A stretch of DNA of 64,000 nucleotides from Numida meleagris (Eukaryota; Chordata; Aves; Galliformes; Numididae), in assembly GCF_002078875.1 (NCBI RefSeq), contig NC_034421.1:3473076-3537075 (forward strand), read 5' to 3'. Below the pieces are notes generated by a model that had not been told where the DNA came from, searched no databases, and saw nothing but the letters and a program-made list of their open reading frames with translations. Shown here piece by piece: positions 1 to 13,500 of the stretch; the stretch's first letter is position 1, and each line of letters starts with the position of its first letter. The translations under genes were made by a program, and so were the position numbers.

Positions 1-1491
1 GATTTGGGTCACTGAGTTAATACAGCACATAACTGCCATCAGGGTCAGGTATTTCCCCTCGGCCTCCATGCTCTGTTTGTCTCCTAGACCAAAAAGGAGA
101 CTAGCTGGTACCTGAAGCCACCCTTGCAATGAAGGAAGCATTTTCACCTCACACAGTGCGTTAAACATTTCATTCTCTTCCCTTAATTTCTTTGTTACAA
201 AGACCCCTCTGTAGTGAGCTGCCAGACTCTCTCTTCTCCCTTCTGGAGAATCAATAAACAAGGCACTCCAAGAATAATCTGTAGGGTAGTAATATCAACC
301 CGTATGTACTCTTTCATAACACATTTTGCCTCCAGACATAACTATTTCTTACGGCTTCCAATCCCTGCACCCTCAGCCATAGCTACACACCTAATTCCCT
401 ATCAGTTACGCAGCAGTTGGCCAAGTGCATGGCAATAACACCAGACCTTCTGTACACAAAGCAAAGATGCCCAGGTTCCAGTAAATAAGAACCAGTAAAG
501 CATGTGGCTCACTTGTGACACAAATCAGTGTCACAGCTTATCTGTGTTTCATCATCACAGAAACATACATAGGGTCTATCGGGGGAAAGAGGGTAGGAGA
601 AAAGAGAAGGTAACTTTGTCAGCCAAGAAGCAAGGTCAGCCCTGAAAAGTACCTTTCCTTTTTAGTACCTATCTCTGCTGGTGAGCACCCAACCATGTTT
701 GTGTTAACCCACAATTCTGAATATCAGTTTTGCCCCCAAGGTCCAAATCAGAGGCGCCCCTCATCTCACCAACCACTTCAGTCTAAATTAGGAGTGACAA
801 ACAGAATCCACCCATCAGCTGAATGCCACTGTGATGCAGGCATTTGGCTTTAAATGGAACAGGGTAAACAAAGCAATGCAAACACTGCATTTGCAATGGA
901 AAGGGAAATTCATATTTCTTCCCTGTTGCTTCCGTTCATTTACCCTTTAAATTAGCTTTCAAAAGACTCCTATTTATAAACACCATTAAGAGAAAAATCG
1001 ATACAAATATTTGTTAATAACAAAGATAAAAAACAAATATATTAGATGTTGGAATACAGACAAAAGGAAATTCTAAAAAATGACAACTCAAATTACAAAC
1101 TGGTATTGCCACAGCTCCATTGCTTAGAAGAGGAGAAAAAAGACCAAAAAGCACTACATTTAAATAATCCAGGGATTCTGCTGATCCATCTTATCAGTTA
1201 TTTCTGCCTGAGGGCCAGAATGGAAGAAAGAGTCTGAAGGCTCTTCTGACAAAAAAAATTACTATTATTATTAATAATGATAATAAAAGATGTATGCATG
1301 CATTTCTGACTGGTGTATAAATGCGTTCTTTGGAAGAACACAGGTCTTCCAAAGCTCCTTGCACATCTGCTTTTCCCACTGTACACAGGCTGCTGGGATC
1401 TGGGTAGAGCCACAAGTTCTCAGCCACTGGCACACTCCTATGTGGCAGCTACAGCCACAGTAGCCGTGCCAAAGGCAGTCCCTGCACTTAC
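1..1491 (-). other. TTYH3 intron 7, partial
   Basis: This is the 5' part of the intron after coding exon 7. No further TTYH3 exon, RNA gene or repeat family was recognised. A short ATT-rich stretch lies near 1260-1285. Confidence 0.7.
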
Positions 1492-1567
1492 CAGCACTAA
1501 GCACTGCATTCTCTTCAACCACTTTGGAGATGTAAGCATCCGGGTTAATACAGAAATCACTGGAGCC
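1492..1567 (-). CDS. TTYH3: TTYH3 coding exon 7
   Basis: The acceptor is ctatctag|GGC and the donor is GCTG|gtaagt. The 76 nt encode residues 266-290 plus one base. The motif SSDFCINPDAY is the conserved cysteine-containing start of the second extracellular domain. The next exon, expected to begin with a DILQYYL-like segment, was not found in positions 1-1491 and must lie off the window. Confidence 0.94.
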
Positions 1568-4500
1568 CTAGATAGAGGCAGGACAAAAGGGAAAAGGAAT
1601 ATCAAAGAACACCAATATAAAAAAGCAGTTGAGCCAGGTTAATATCAGGAAATCTTCCACTACGTGGAGATTTCAGATGCTGAAGTCTCTCTGTCATTTC
1701 CACCAGTACAGCTTAATGCAGCCTCAGCAGTGCTGGAGTACAAGCCACCGCACCCCACCATGGAGGAGCTCAGTAATCCTCATAGATAAAATTACTAGGA
1801 CAGCTACCTAGAACAAGGCACACAATAAAATAGTGCATAACATGCACTAACAGCTGCTTACTCTTGTGTCTGACAAACCTGCAGTGAAATGTGAATGGGA
1901 TTTGGACCAGAGCCACTTACCACAGCGACAGCCAGCTCCAGACCCAAGGACCCCCAGCTGACGATCAGGGCGAACACCCCAAGCAAGCACACCCTGTAGG
2001 AGACAGACAGATGGCAGATGTAGAAACTCTCATTTCAGGCTAACCAGATCCTTGTATGAGATGCATTATCCGGAACCCAAAGCAATTATCAAACTCAAGA
2101 AATTAACAGCCACTTTAACAGCCACTGCACCTTCAGATAAACCATCCTGTTTTATGTGCTGCAGACTGCAGCAACCAGAAAAGTTTATGTCCAGTTTTTG
2201 GTTCCCATGCTTCTTGGCCCTGGGTTGCAGCAGGAGGAAGACTAGGCTAGAAGAAAAGTCTTTGGTCAGCTCCTATTAAGGAAGCCAAAGGCACAGATTC
2301 GGCCCAGGGGACAGCAGATGGATGACTATATTCCTATCACTAGCATTATTCTCTCTGTGGACATTACTTTCTAAACATGAAAGATAATCAGAGAAAAATC
2401 CCCATATATCTATATAAAAAGAAAAAAGGGAACACCAAAAGCACACAACTCATCACAACAAACTGACAAACAATCCATAAAAACACAGTGATTGAAAATT
2501 GAGTAAATTCCTTCTATTTCTAGAATAAGGCTCTCTAGTGTAAGCAGTGCACTGTCTATAGTGAATGGAGAGAATACTTGGCCTGCGCTGGGACACCTGA
2601 CTTTGGTCCCAAGCTGTGTGCACCTGAACAACACCCAAGCACCCCACACAGCTCAAGGAGAGAGAAAGGCACAGAATGGGGATTCACCCTGCAGAAGTCA
2701 CAGAGCCTCACCAGATCCTGTGCAGCACTCCAGAATAAAGTGGCCTAATACTTTATTACGCTTTTTATAAATGGATAAAAAAAATTATCAGTCATGGAAC
2801 AGCAATGGAACAGTCATGGAACAGCTTCATAACGTAAGGACAACACTGCTTGGTGCCTTCAGCTGAGCACAGTTACCTGTTCAATGTGACACAGTTTTTA
2901 TTTTACTTTAAATGAAGACGACTGGGTCAGTAACTGACTGCTTGGCTAAAAGATCTAATACTGGCATTTCACCATCTTGCTTGGCTCTGACACACTTGCT
3001 TCTCTGTGCCATGTGCTCCCTTGGGAAAATGCCTTAATACGAACTTCTGGCAAAGAGGGAATGAGTTTCTAATTTAAACTCTGGGTTTACCATCTGTGCA
3101 TACACTTGGACCTTTGTCTGTATAACCTGCCAGGTATGAAGTCATCTGGCAAATAATAAATCTGAATATGCATTCCAATTATTAATGGTATCATCACACA
3201 CCAGGATAAACTCCTGGCTATGTCAGCTGTCAAACTGTCATTATGTTTATGACACTGGTATATTTGCCAAATGTGCCAAACTAAACCAAGCTGCAACACA
3301 GGGAGAGGATCACTTTTTTCTTGTAATGGGGCCTGAGCATGGCAGCATTTGCAGTGCTTTGTAGAAACAGATATGCATTAAAATTGCAGTAACATAGCAA
3401 CAAGACTTCTCGTAACTGTACAAACCATCGCGTGTTCTCAGTAAAGTCTCTTCAGGTGTGACAACCAAAGGTAAAGAGGATCAGATCGTGACACAAAAGG
3501 CATGCTACTAGGCTGTGTAAACACACACAGTGCTTATCATCCATTAGCAAACGCCTCCACCACTGTAGAGAATTAAAGGGAGGCTTTCAAAGCCTGTAAA
3601 TCTAAGGGAGGATGTTCACATTACTATCTCCCAGCTGACTCCCAGGCAAACACAGGCCACCAGTGCTGCCCAGCAGAAGGCACACTGTCCAGATGAGCTA
3701 GTTGTTTCTGATGTGAAAGCAAGTATAACAGTACCATGGAGTTGTACAGCTCCTTCCTGTGAACATCTCCCACATGTAGCCTTACTCCAATCCCACAGAG
3801 CAATGCTCTACAAAGGCATTCCACATTAAGAGGCAGATTTGAACTGTTCAGCCTCAGAAGTCCTTGAAATCAACTGACAGCAGTCTAGAGGCTTAAACTA
3901 GCAGGCACTTGTGTTCCTTATGCACTGTACCTGGGTCAGTACTTACCCCATGAGAATGGCCCTGGAGTTTCTAATGAGCCCAAAGAGCACCAACAAACAT
4001 ATCACAACATGGAACAGGAGCAGGCCCAGGTATCCCAGCCACCTGCAGCAAATAAAAACACAGTCAGCAAAGGAAAACTGATGTATGAAAGGGACAGATT
4101 AAACAGCCAGAATGTCTTGTGGGGAAAAACAAACAAAAAACTTAGCCTTTCTTTTCTTAGATGAGCCACTGCTAATGATTAATGTTCAGAGAGCGCTGAC
4201 TATTTGCTGTGTCTTCAGTCCAGGGAGGCAAATGCATTTAAGTAACATGATTAGCATACACAGTTATTGAGAAGTGAGACTGCTAACCTTGTTCTAGCAT
4301 AAAAGCCACATGCAACTGGACACCATCAGGCAAAGGAGGACTGCAGCTTCCTGAACTTACTAGATGTTTGTTAGAAATGCTTCAGCTGATTCAAACGCAT
4401 GGACAAAGGTTTCCTTTTGTGAAATACAGTTGGTGTTATCTTTTATTCAATAACTTCAATAAAAAGGAATGTTAGTGTGTAGTGCTAACACATGGAACAA

Positions 4501-7500
4501 GTTCGCTTTCCTACTTTATTTAGTTTATGTGCCATACAACTTCTCTCCCTAGTATTAGAACACAAGTGACAGAGTTTACACATTGAAAATATGTTTCCCT
4601 TCAGCTGGTAATTAACACTCTTAAGAGAAAAGTCGCTGTCATGCACTTTGATTTAAACTGAATGCAGTTTTGCTATATAATGAAGTCAGCAGGGTGGGCC
4701 AAGAGCACCTATGGTAATATACACAGCCTCCGGCTCAGCCCCACAGAACACACACGTTGTTGCAAAACAAATGCTACAATCACTACACTAACAGTGTGCT
4801 GCGCACCTGTACCAGTCATAGAGGTCGATCTGAATTGCCAACTCCTCCAGAGACAGCTCCTCATTCTTCCAGAAGGGGATCTCAGTTGTTTGCCTGACCA
4901 GATCATCCAAGAGACTTTGCAGTTTCTGGATAACATGCAGGTAGTCCGTCTGCTTTGTGAACATCTCCTCCAGGATGAGCAGGTTTGGCTCTGCTGTTTG
5001 GTTCAGGGCCACTGTGGTATCCAGTACCTATAGTATGGCAAAGGATAAGAAGTCAAGGATATCAAAGAGGATTAATCCTTACTAGCAAATTATGGACAGA
5101 TTCCAGATTACTGTTTTTCTGTCTTAAGAGGCTCAGACTGCTTACCCTTCAAACTCAACCTACAAGCATCTATAAAGTTGGCTGCTTGCAAATAGTTCTG
5201 TGACGCTATCTCAGCTGAGCTTTTAACACCGGTACACATTTTGCAGTGCATTAAACAGGCTCTGCTGATAAACAGGAATTCTTAAATGACAGCAGCCATC
5301 TCTTTAACTACCTACTGCATACCTCTGTTTTAACACAGTTTAAAAGCTGTTTACTGTATCAAGATAAACAGCAGAACTGCACAAACCTAGAACACAGCCA
5401 CTATGGCTGGGAATGCAATTTCATCCCCCAAAAGAGACATTCACTTTACTCCTAGAACAGGTTAAAAATGACTGCAATCAAGCCTAGAGGAAGGACACCT
5501 GTTGAAGGTTACCATGCCATGAGATTAGGAGGTTAGTAGCCATCAGGGCTGCAGAAAGATCTAATGAAGTTTGATGTAACACAGGAACAACCAATTGTGC
5601 TGAAGCGATCCTTTTTGCTAACAGACTTGTCTGCTTTGGCCTGCCTCCACGTCCATGGAATAGAGCCGATCAGAAGCTGTTTTTAAAACGGGCACAATTG
5701 CAAAGAGAAGACTTCATTTAACAAGCTGTGTTTGCTTTGATATTTTTAGAAGAGCCGAAGAAAGCATCACTCCATTAACGGAAATTTTAGCACATCTCTA
5801 AGCTCAGAAACGAACAAAAAAAAAAAGGCAGAGATACATGCACAGCCAGATTCAAGAGAAGTGCTGAGGAAGCCTGCTCATTCCCACACCACCCATTTGC
5901 TTTCGTGCTTACCCGGTCTTGGACACCTGCCACAGTGCGGTTTGCATGGCGTAGGGAGTACGTCAGCCGGTGGATGCCATCACTAGTCTCTCCATTCCCA
6001 TAGAAGCCAACAGCAATTCCAGCACTGCAGAGAAAAAAAATGCAAGAAAGAGTACCGTTAAAGCTAAAGGGCAGCAAGATAAGGCACTGCTTACCTCTAC
6101 AGGTTAAGTAAATATTTGTGCCCCTGTAAATATTTGTGCGCGCTTCCCATGCAGCCGACAACTGCCTATACAGCACACGTGACAAACCATCCCTCCTCAA
6201 TATGTACATTTCATTTATGGTCAATAATGACAATCTGTTAAAGAACCATTAGAGAGCGCAGCCCTAGTCATGGGCAAGCAGAAACCCAGCCAGCCAAGCT
6301 GCCCTCCAGTGGCTCCTGCAAGAGGAACAGGTGCTGCCATTGCTATGCCAGCAATCCCAAGCCTTCTCTGGACACAAAATACAGATCGTTTCATTATATT
6401 TTTAAGAAAAGAATAGAGAGAGCTTGCAGTGACTACTTGCCCATGATGGTGGGTCTTCTAGATCTATTTTCCATGTCTTTTCTACACTCTGATAAGTGAT
6501 GTTCAGACCTATTTTTTGATTTATGTTCCCATCACAAGCATTTGTGTTGTACAGATTCAGAGAATTGGGAAGCAAAGCTTAATAATTTACTGGGTCAAAA
6601 AGCTTATTTATTTTTAAGCAAGTGAATTTTAAGCTCGCAGACAATTCAACTCCAGCTGCTTAGCAAATTACCACCTATCAGCTGATTTGCTGTAAATGTC
6701 CACACACATCAGTCTGCCCCAATTATGAAGTAATCCATATTAGCTTAAACCTCACTTATAGGAAGAAGATCCTGTAGATGAGTTACAACCAGGAGATTAT
6801 CTCAGGCAAGTCAGCAATACCTCTTTATTAAGGCAACACCACAGGAACTCACTACTCCCCAAGCCCTTTTTTTCCCCCTTTTTTTCAAGAAAGAACTTGT
6901 GAAGGGGTCATGTAACTAAACTCAGGGGAAAGTCAATCAAGACACCAGTTTCCTATTCTCATCTCACATTTGGCTTCAGTGCTCAGACTCTTTTCTGGGG
7001 TGGTTCTCAAGACACTAAGACTGCGGTACGAGAAAGGAAGGCAGTGGTGGTGTTGAGGGTGGAGGGGTCTTGCAGTATAAATTAAAGATTTCCCAGACAA
7101 AACAGTTTCTTCACAATAACTTTGTGATACAGCACAGCACTCACAGAGGTGGTTTGGGGGAAGATATAAAAGAGGAAGGAAGCAAGCGAGACAACAGCAT
7201 TCAGGGTGAGCGTAGTGCCTTTGTTTTAACAGGAAGGGTCACCACCACCCCCCAGCTGGGAAATGAGCCCACGCAGGCCAGGGTGGGCTTTGCCTAGGTG
7301 ACAGGCACTTGCCTAGCTTTGCTCTGCCACATACACCAGCCTGCAGTCCAAACAGCTGCTTCAGCAGTCACTCCTCTCCTGCAGGAACGCAGCACTGAGC
7401 CTTCCTGCCCATGCCTCGTCCCCCTCAAAAACAGTGAGCAGAACTATGTAGTTTGCCTGGTCGCACTTCTACTTTTCCTCACACGTGCAAAAAATTGAAG

Positions 7501-10500
7501 TAAAGATCACACCCTGGAAGCAGAGACACTATGGAAATCTGTGTCAGCCTCACACTCGTTCCAACAATGACATCTCCGTAAATGAAGGAGGGCTTGGCCC
7601 ACAGAATCCCCAGCCAAAACCTCCCAGGTATGGCATCATATGAAGAGAGAGCGAGGCAGCAGGTAGCTAACGCTTAATATTTGGTGTTAATACAAGAATG
7701 GAGTCTTTCTTCATTAACACCATTCCTCAACTATTTTCCACAATGCCAATGATGCTGATAATGAAAGAGCAAAGTCTTCTGCCTTCCTCCCTGGTGGCGG
7801 CTTTATAATGCAGGTGATGGGGATTAAGAAAACAAAAACAAAACAAAAAAACAACACTCTCCCACCCCTGAAAAACAGAGAGATCTCCAATCCTAAGCTA
7901 TGCTCAGGATAGGACAACTCAGCATCTCATCACTGCAATTGCAAACCTCTAGCTTGAATTTCCCCTGGCCTTGCATCAGAGCAAACAAATTCAGACAAAC
8001 CATTTTGTTGTCCAGAGCACCAGAAAACTTTAGCAGCTGCTTTTACAACCAAATAAAACCCAGGACATTCTTGACACTAGAAACGCAGATTTGGACCCTT
8101 TAATTGGTAAGTGATTTTACTCATCCCGTTACAGTTACTAGAATGCCATTCTTTCAGCATAGGCCGAACCCCACTGCTCTGCTCTTGGTATTCCAGCACG
8201 CTTTGGTGGAACAGGCTCAGAAGCAGCACGCTGCAGCACAACTCATTTTGTCCATAACGACACGATACAGGGAGGTGCCTCAGCCAGTGTCCTCAAAGGT
8301 ACTCGGCATGCAGTGCTGCCAATCACAGGAACTGCCTTGAGACTCCTCGCAGGCTTTCTGCCCAGCCCTGCATTAACAACTTCAGCTGCCCACAACCAGC
8401 TGGGCACAGGCACGACTCCTGGGAGAAAACACTGCACCAACGAGAATTAGGATAAAAGGCATTTAAATTCAAATAACAAATTCCTCTAGACATGCATGCC
8501 ATAGATTCTGGGATAGAATCTACACGCAAGATTAATTACTGCATTATTGCCCAGCAAAAGCCAGCTCTGCACTCACACCCTGAGCTAGGAAGAGCCACGT
8601 ACGATGCCGCTCCTTCCCTTAGCAGCAAGCTGTCCCATCCTGTGGCAGTTTCCCTTTTTCTGCAGCGCTGGAGCAAGGGCAGCCATCCCAGAAGCACACA
8701 CAGATTGCAGCTGCTGGGATCCACACTGGGACCAGGGGAGCAGCACTGCAAGCAGGTAATGGGGGAACTGCTGCTATTCAGCTTTCTACATGCATTCGGC
8801 CTCATCTAAATCCAACAGTTGTTTCAAATCCCCGCCTACACACACCGGTAAAAGTTGCTATTGTTTAAAGCAGATTTAAGGATTTGCACTTGTTTTTAAC
8901 TACCTTTTTATTTGATTAAAAAGAAACAGGGGCTCTCTTTTATTGGAGCTCAGTCTTTTAAAGTAAAAATAGATATACTTATTGTGACCCAACAGCATAA
9001 GCCCTTGAGGCCAAGACAGACCACATGGCTCCATGCACAAACCCTGGAAGGCTCTGCAGCCTCAGCTGTAGCAGATCCCTCTCACAGTACATGACAAAAT
9101 CATCACCCAACGGAGAAGCCTGCATTTCTGTCATGCAGCATGGATACAAGACCAGCATTCCTGAATGACAAAGCTTTTTTTCCACCCTAGCACCCTCTGG
9201 AAGATACGACTCCAACACATTTTCAACACTTGTACAAGAAAGTCATCTCTGCTTCTGCTATTCTTGTTTCTGCACTCCTCCCCCCAACACACACACACCC
9301 CTCACCTCCTGATTTGTCACCATCCCATCCCCAGTTCTTCCTCCCAGACCTACTTGTGTCATTCCCCTTCTCCTTCCGCTAGCCCTACCTCTCCCTGCCT
9401 TCCTTCTCACTGGTGCCTTTTAAAAAAAGAATCTGAAAATCCATCTACCAAGCTTTTAGGGGTCATTTAAGAAATTGCTTCTGCTGCTCGGTTTAGCATT
9501 TAAAAAGCCACACTGCTGCTCATTTTACTAAGTTTTAGGAAATCTGTACACATTAATATGAGAAAACTGGGCATTTCTGAGATTAACACTCATTCCTAGT
9601 GTTTATGTACTGTACCATTTCTTTGAAGAGTTAAGTGATGAGAGACAGAACAGCAGACTGTGACTTTTACATATTCATACAGAGACAACAGTATGATTTG
9701 AATTACTGCACGTTGCATACATACACCAGTACTGCCTTTCAGCAAGGCCTGAGAAATTCAGGTCTGGAAGAAAAAAACTACACATTTCCCTCTCTTTTCC
9801 TCAAAAGCTCACAGCTGAATTTCCCTGAGGACACAGCCTTCCTATTATTTGCATGCAAGAGTTGTGTGAGCTTAGGACATGCCACGATCAAGAGACAAGA
9901 ATGAGAAATCAACTGTGATTCCAAATTACTTTGCAATGTCATCCACAAAAAAATGTTTTATGGATTACACAAGGTATATGTGAACAGCAGAGCATTAATC
10001 TGACACAGAGAACATATTCACGCCTGCTGCTGTAGAGATCTTCCAGTCATAACACACGCTACACACAGTGACAACCCCTGTGGATGTTCAATCACCAGTC
10101 TGAAAGGATGAGCACTAGCCATTCAAATCACATCTTTAGAAATGAATAATCTAACTACACCAAGTCATCCTTAATTACAGGAACTTCATAAGGAGAGCCC
10201 TTTTTAGACTTTATGTTCTCAGGAGGAATGTTAATTTGTCTGTCTAATTACCACCTTGCACTTTAGCACCAAGGGAAAGTGCTATTACTGGCACTTGAGA
10301 AAGCAAGTTTTCATCACCTATTTGTACCCATTTCTTTCAGGTATTCTCTCCAGGAAGCTTCTTTCTTGCCTTCCGAGCCAAGCTTCCTTCTGGGAGCATT
10401 ACTGTGACCTACAGGTACTTGAGGATGACATGATTTATATGAGATGACAACTCCCTGTACACAGAAACTGATGAAAATTACTAAGGACTAGAAATGAACT

Positions 10501-13500
10501 CAGTCTTCAAGGAACAATCCAGACAAGTCCTTCCTGCAGCTTTGTGGTTCAAGCAACTGGGAAGACTCATTAGGGAGATAGTTTGCTGGAGAACTCCAGT
10601 TAACCAGTTCTACCTTCCTGCTGGCTCAGCATTCCCCCCTTTGCTCAGCAAGAAATAGAGTCATTAGGAAACAGTGATGCACAGAGATGCAGTACTCAGT
10701 AGGATTCACAAACAGCCCTTGGGGATTAACCACTACCTAGATAAGCATGTATTAGGTATGGCTGGGCTCCATAACTAGTTAACTAGTTGTCAGCTAGGAA
10801 GCCAACAGTCCACTTCATGGAACTTTGACAGAACAGACCAGCCTCTCTGGATCCTCTCACTGCTTAAGAACTGTATGGGAACTGCTCAATCAGTGGTTCA
10901 GGACTTGACTCAGCAGTTCCCATACAAGCACCCAAACTACCTTTGTTCCCTTGCAAACAGCAGTGCAAGCTGCCTCCCAGGTCAGCAACCTGCCACAGAC
11001 AGGCATTTAGAAGAGCCTTGTTCCTTCTCACTGGAGCATCGCAGCATCTGCTGGTCTGGCAGTTCTGCTGTGTGTCACGCACAGCCAGGATAGGATATAT
11101 CCAGTTGACTAATCTTTAACTGTTCGTATTTAATGGGGACTTCCCGCTAGCACAGATTAGATTCCATGCTTGTCGGGAGCTGTATCTGCATTCCCAGGCA
11201 GACACTGAGTGCAGACAGCCAAAAGTCACCAGTTTAAGAGCACTGTCATGTCCAGCTGCTGGGAGAGGGGCAGAACACAGAGCTCGGCCTCGCAGCTCCC
11301 ACGGATGGTATCAACCTGGTCTCGCAAAACAAACCAATGTCAGTGGGGAACTTTTAAAAAGCAAAATAGGTCAAAACAGATACTCATGCAACATCACTGC
11401 AGACTCCAGTAGAATCTTAATTTTTAGGATGCTCCTGTATTTAATTCTTGCAAAAACAAATGGTACACCAAGGATGTAAACCAATTGGTTAGATTTAGAG
11501 CAAGCCTAAAATGTTTTCCAGCTTGAGGGCATGACTGGGAATTGCACCAGTCTCAGCAGAATTTAAATGATGACCTTCCAACTTCAAATTGTTTCACGCA
11601 CACGCTGGGAGACACGCAGAATTCCTCCTTCTCAACCTTGCCTACAATTAAAAGCAAACAGAACTACCACACTGCAGCAGCTGTCTTGGACACAAATGCT
11701 GCATAACAATAGCTAACAAGTGCCTGTAGCAGCAACACAACTATAAATAGCACGTTAGAGCTTCTGTAAGAAAGGGTTAGGACCACGGCACTTTCAGTGG
11801 ATTGAAATGGATGCAGCTGAAGCTCTTGGAATTGCTAAAAATAAAGGTGACTGAAGTTGAGATATCTTCTTTATGACTTGTCCTCTAGTTTGTCTTTCTA
11901 TTCTAGGCACTTACTTGCAGTCAGCAAAGCATGGGAGAAAGAGCTCCCTGCAAAGACAGCATTATTTGCTAATGCACTAGCTCTCCAAATCACTGAGCCC
12001 TAGCCTTTGTAGGCAAATCCATCCTCAGCTTGCTAGGCTCATAACACAGCAATATCTGCGCTGTGGTGTTTGGTCCAGTACTACAGGGGTTTTCTAGTCT
12101 CTCAAATATATACCTTGAAAGAGCAAACAGAGAAGTTCATTAATAGTCCTTGAATAGCTAAGCATGGCCTTCAAGGAGCATGCTTGCTTCCATAAAGGTC
12201 TCATGGATTTAGAATGCGATCTAGCATTCTGCGACCAGAATGTAAAACATAAATTCTCATTTTAATGTCTTCTGCGCATGTTCTCCACTAGCTTCTTAAC
12301 TCTCTTGTTTTCAGGAGCCCTTCTTTTCACCTCACCTCCAAAGGTTTCTGTTCAGTTATAACATGAAGCACTGCTTACACTAGCAGCATCACTAGCAACC
12401 CTTGCGCACTGGTATAGATGAAATGCAGCAGTGCTTTATACAGGCTCCATCTGCATGTCCACGTCCAGTCAAACACTAATACCTCCAGACCCAAAAGAAT
12501 GATCTGTGCCTCTTTCTTCCTAATCTACTCTCCCCATAGTCGTTCCTTGTGGACACCAAGAAATTCCCACCTAGACCTGACAAATCCTTGAACTCTGGAT
12601 CCATTCTACTTAAACATTAAGCCCCCAAGGATATAGTGCCTTTGATTTACCACTTGCACAGTATCAAAGAGCAGGCCATTAGCTATTCCTTTTCACATTG
12701 CTAAGATCATTAGGCACTTCAGCAAGTGGTAGAGAGGAAGGAAACACATTACAGATATTTAAAACACAAATACAGTGTGGAAAGAGAGACGGCTGCCAAC
12801 AATTACAAACTACAGGCAAACACACCACATATGAAAACAGCACACAGGATGCGCCGCGCCACAGAAGAGGAGTATCCCTCCCAGCCTTACCTGCACACCA
12901 GGGTCGCGATGATGACGCACCATGCTGTACAGCAGCAGTCGGCATTCAAGTGTTCTTCGCTCTTTCTGTGGCGGCAGCAGAGCCAGAAGGAGTAGAACAA
13001 GAGGAAGAGCAGGTCCAGAGCAAGGCAGGAGAGCGCAACACCACCCAGCAGCAGCAGGGCCTGCGGGAAACAAAATCCGTCATCACCCACGGCCACCTCG
13101 TACCCATAGTGCAGGCTGCAAGCAGGGCCCAGAGGCCTCAGCAGTACTGCAGTGCTGAAGGGCAACCCTGAAAACCAGCTGTTGGGTAGGGGTTTTTACG
13201 TCGTTTTCAAAAGCCATAAACAGGAGATTTCCAGCCTCGCTTCCTCCTCTCCCGCCTCTACTCAGCGATACCACATCCTGCCTCTGAGCCACAAAGAGCG
13301 GAGCCATTTTGTCCGCCAAAGTCAATCAGGGAGGGTTTCCTCTTCACTCCAGATCAGAGGTCAGCAGATTTAGAGAGGGGAAAAAAAAAAAAAAAGGTTC
13401 AGCCAGCTGCCTCTATCTGTACAGTTCTTTAATCCTCATGAATAAATATACAGCGCTCTTCATTAGAAATGCAAGTGCATGAGTAGGTTTGAAAGGGGGT

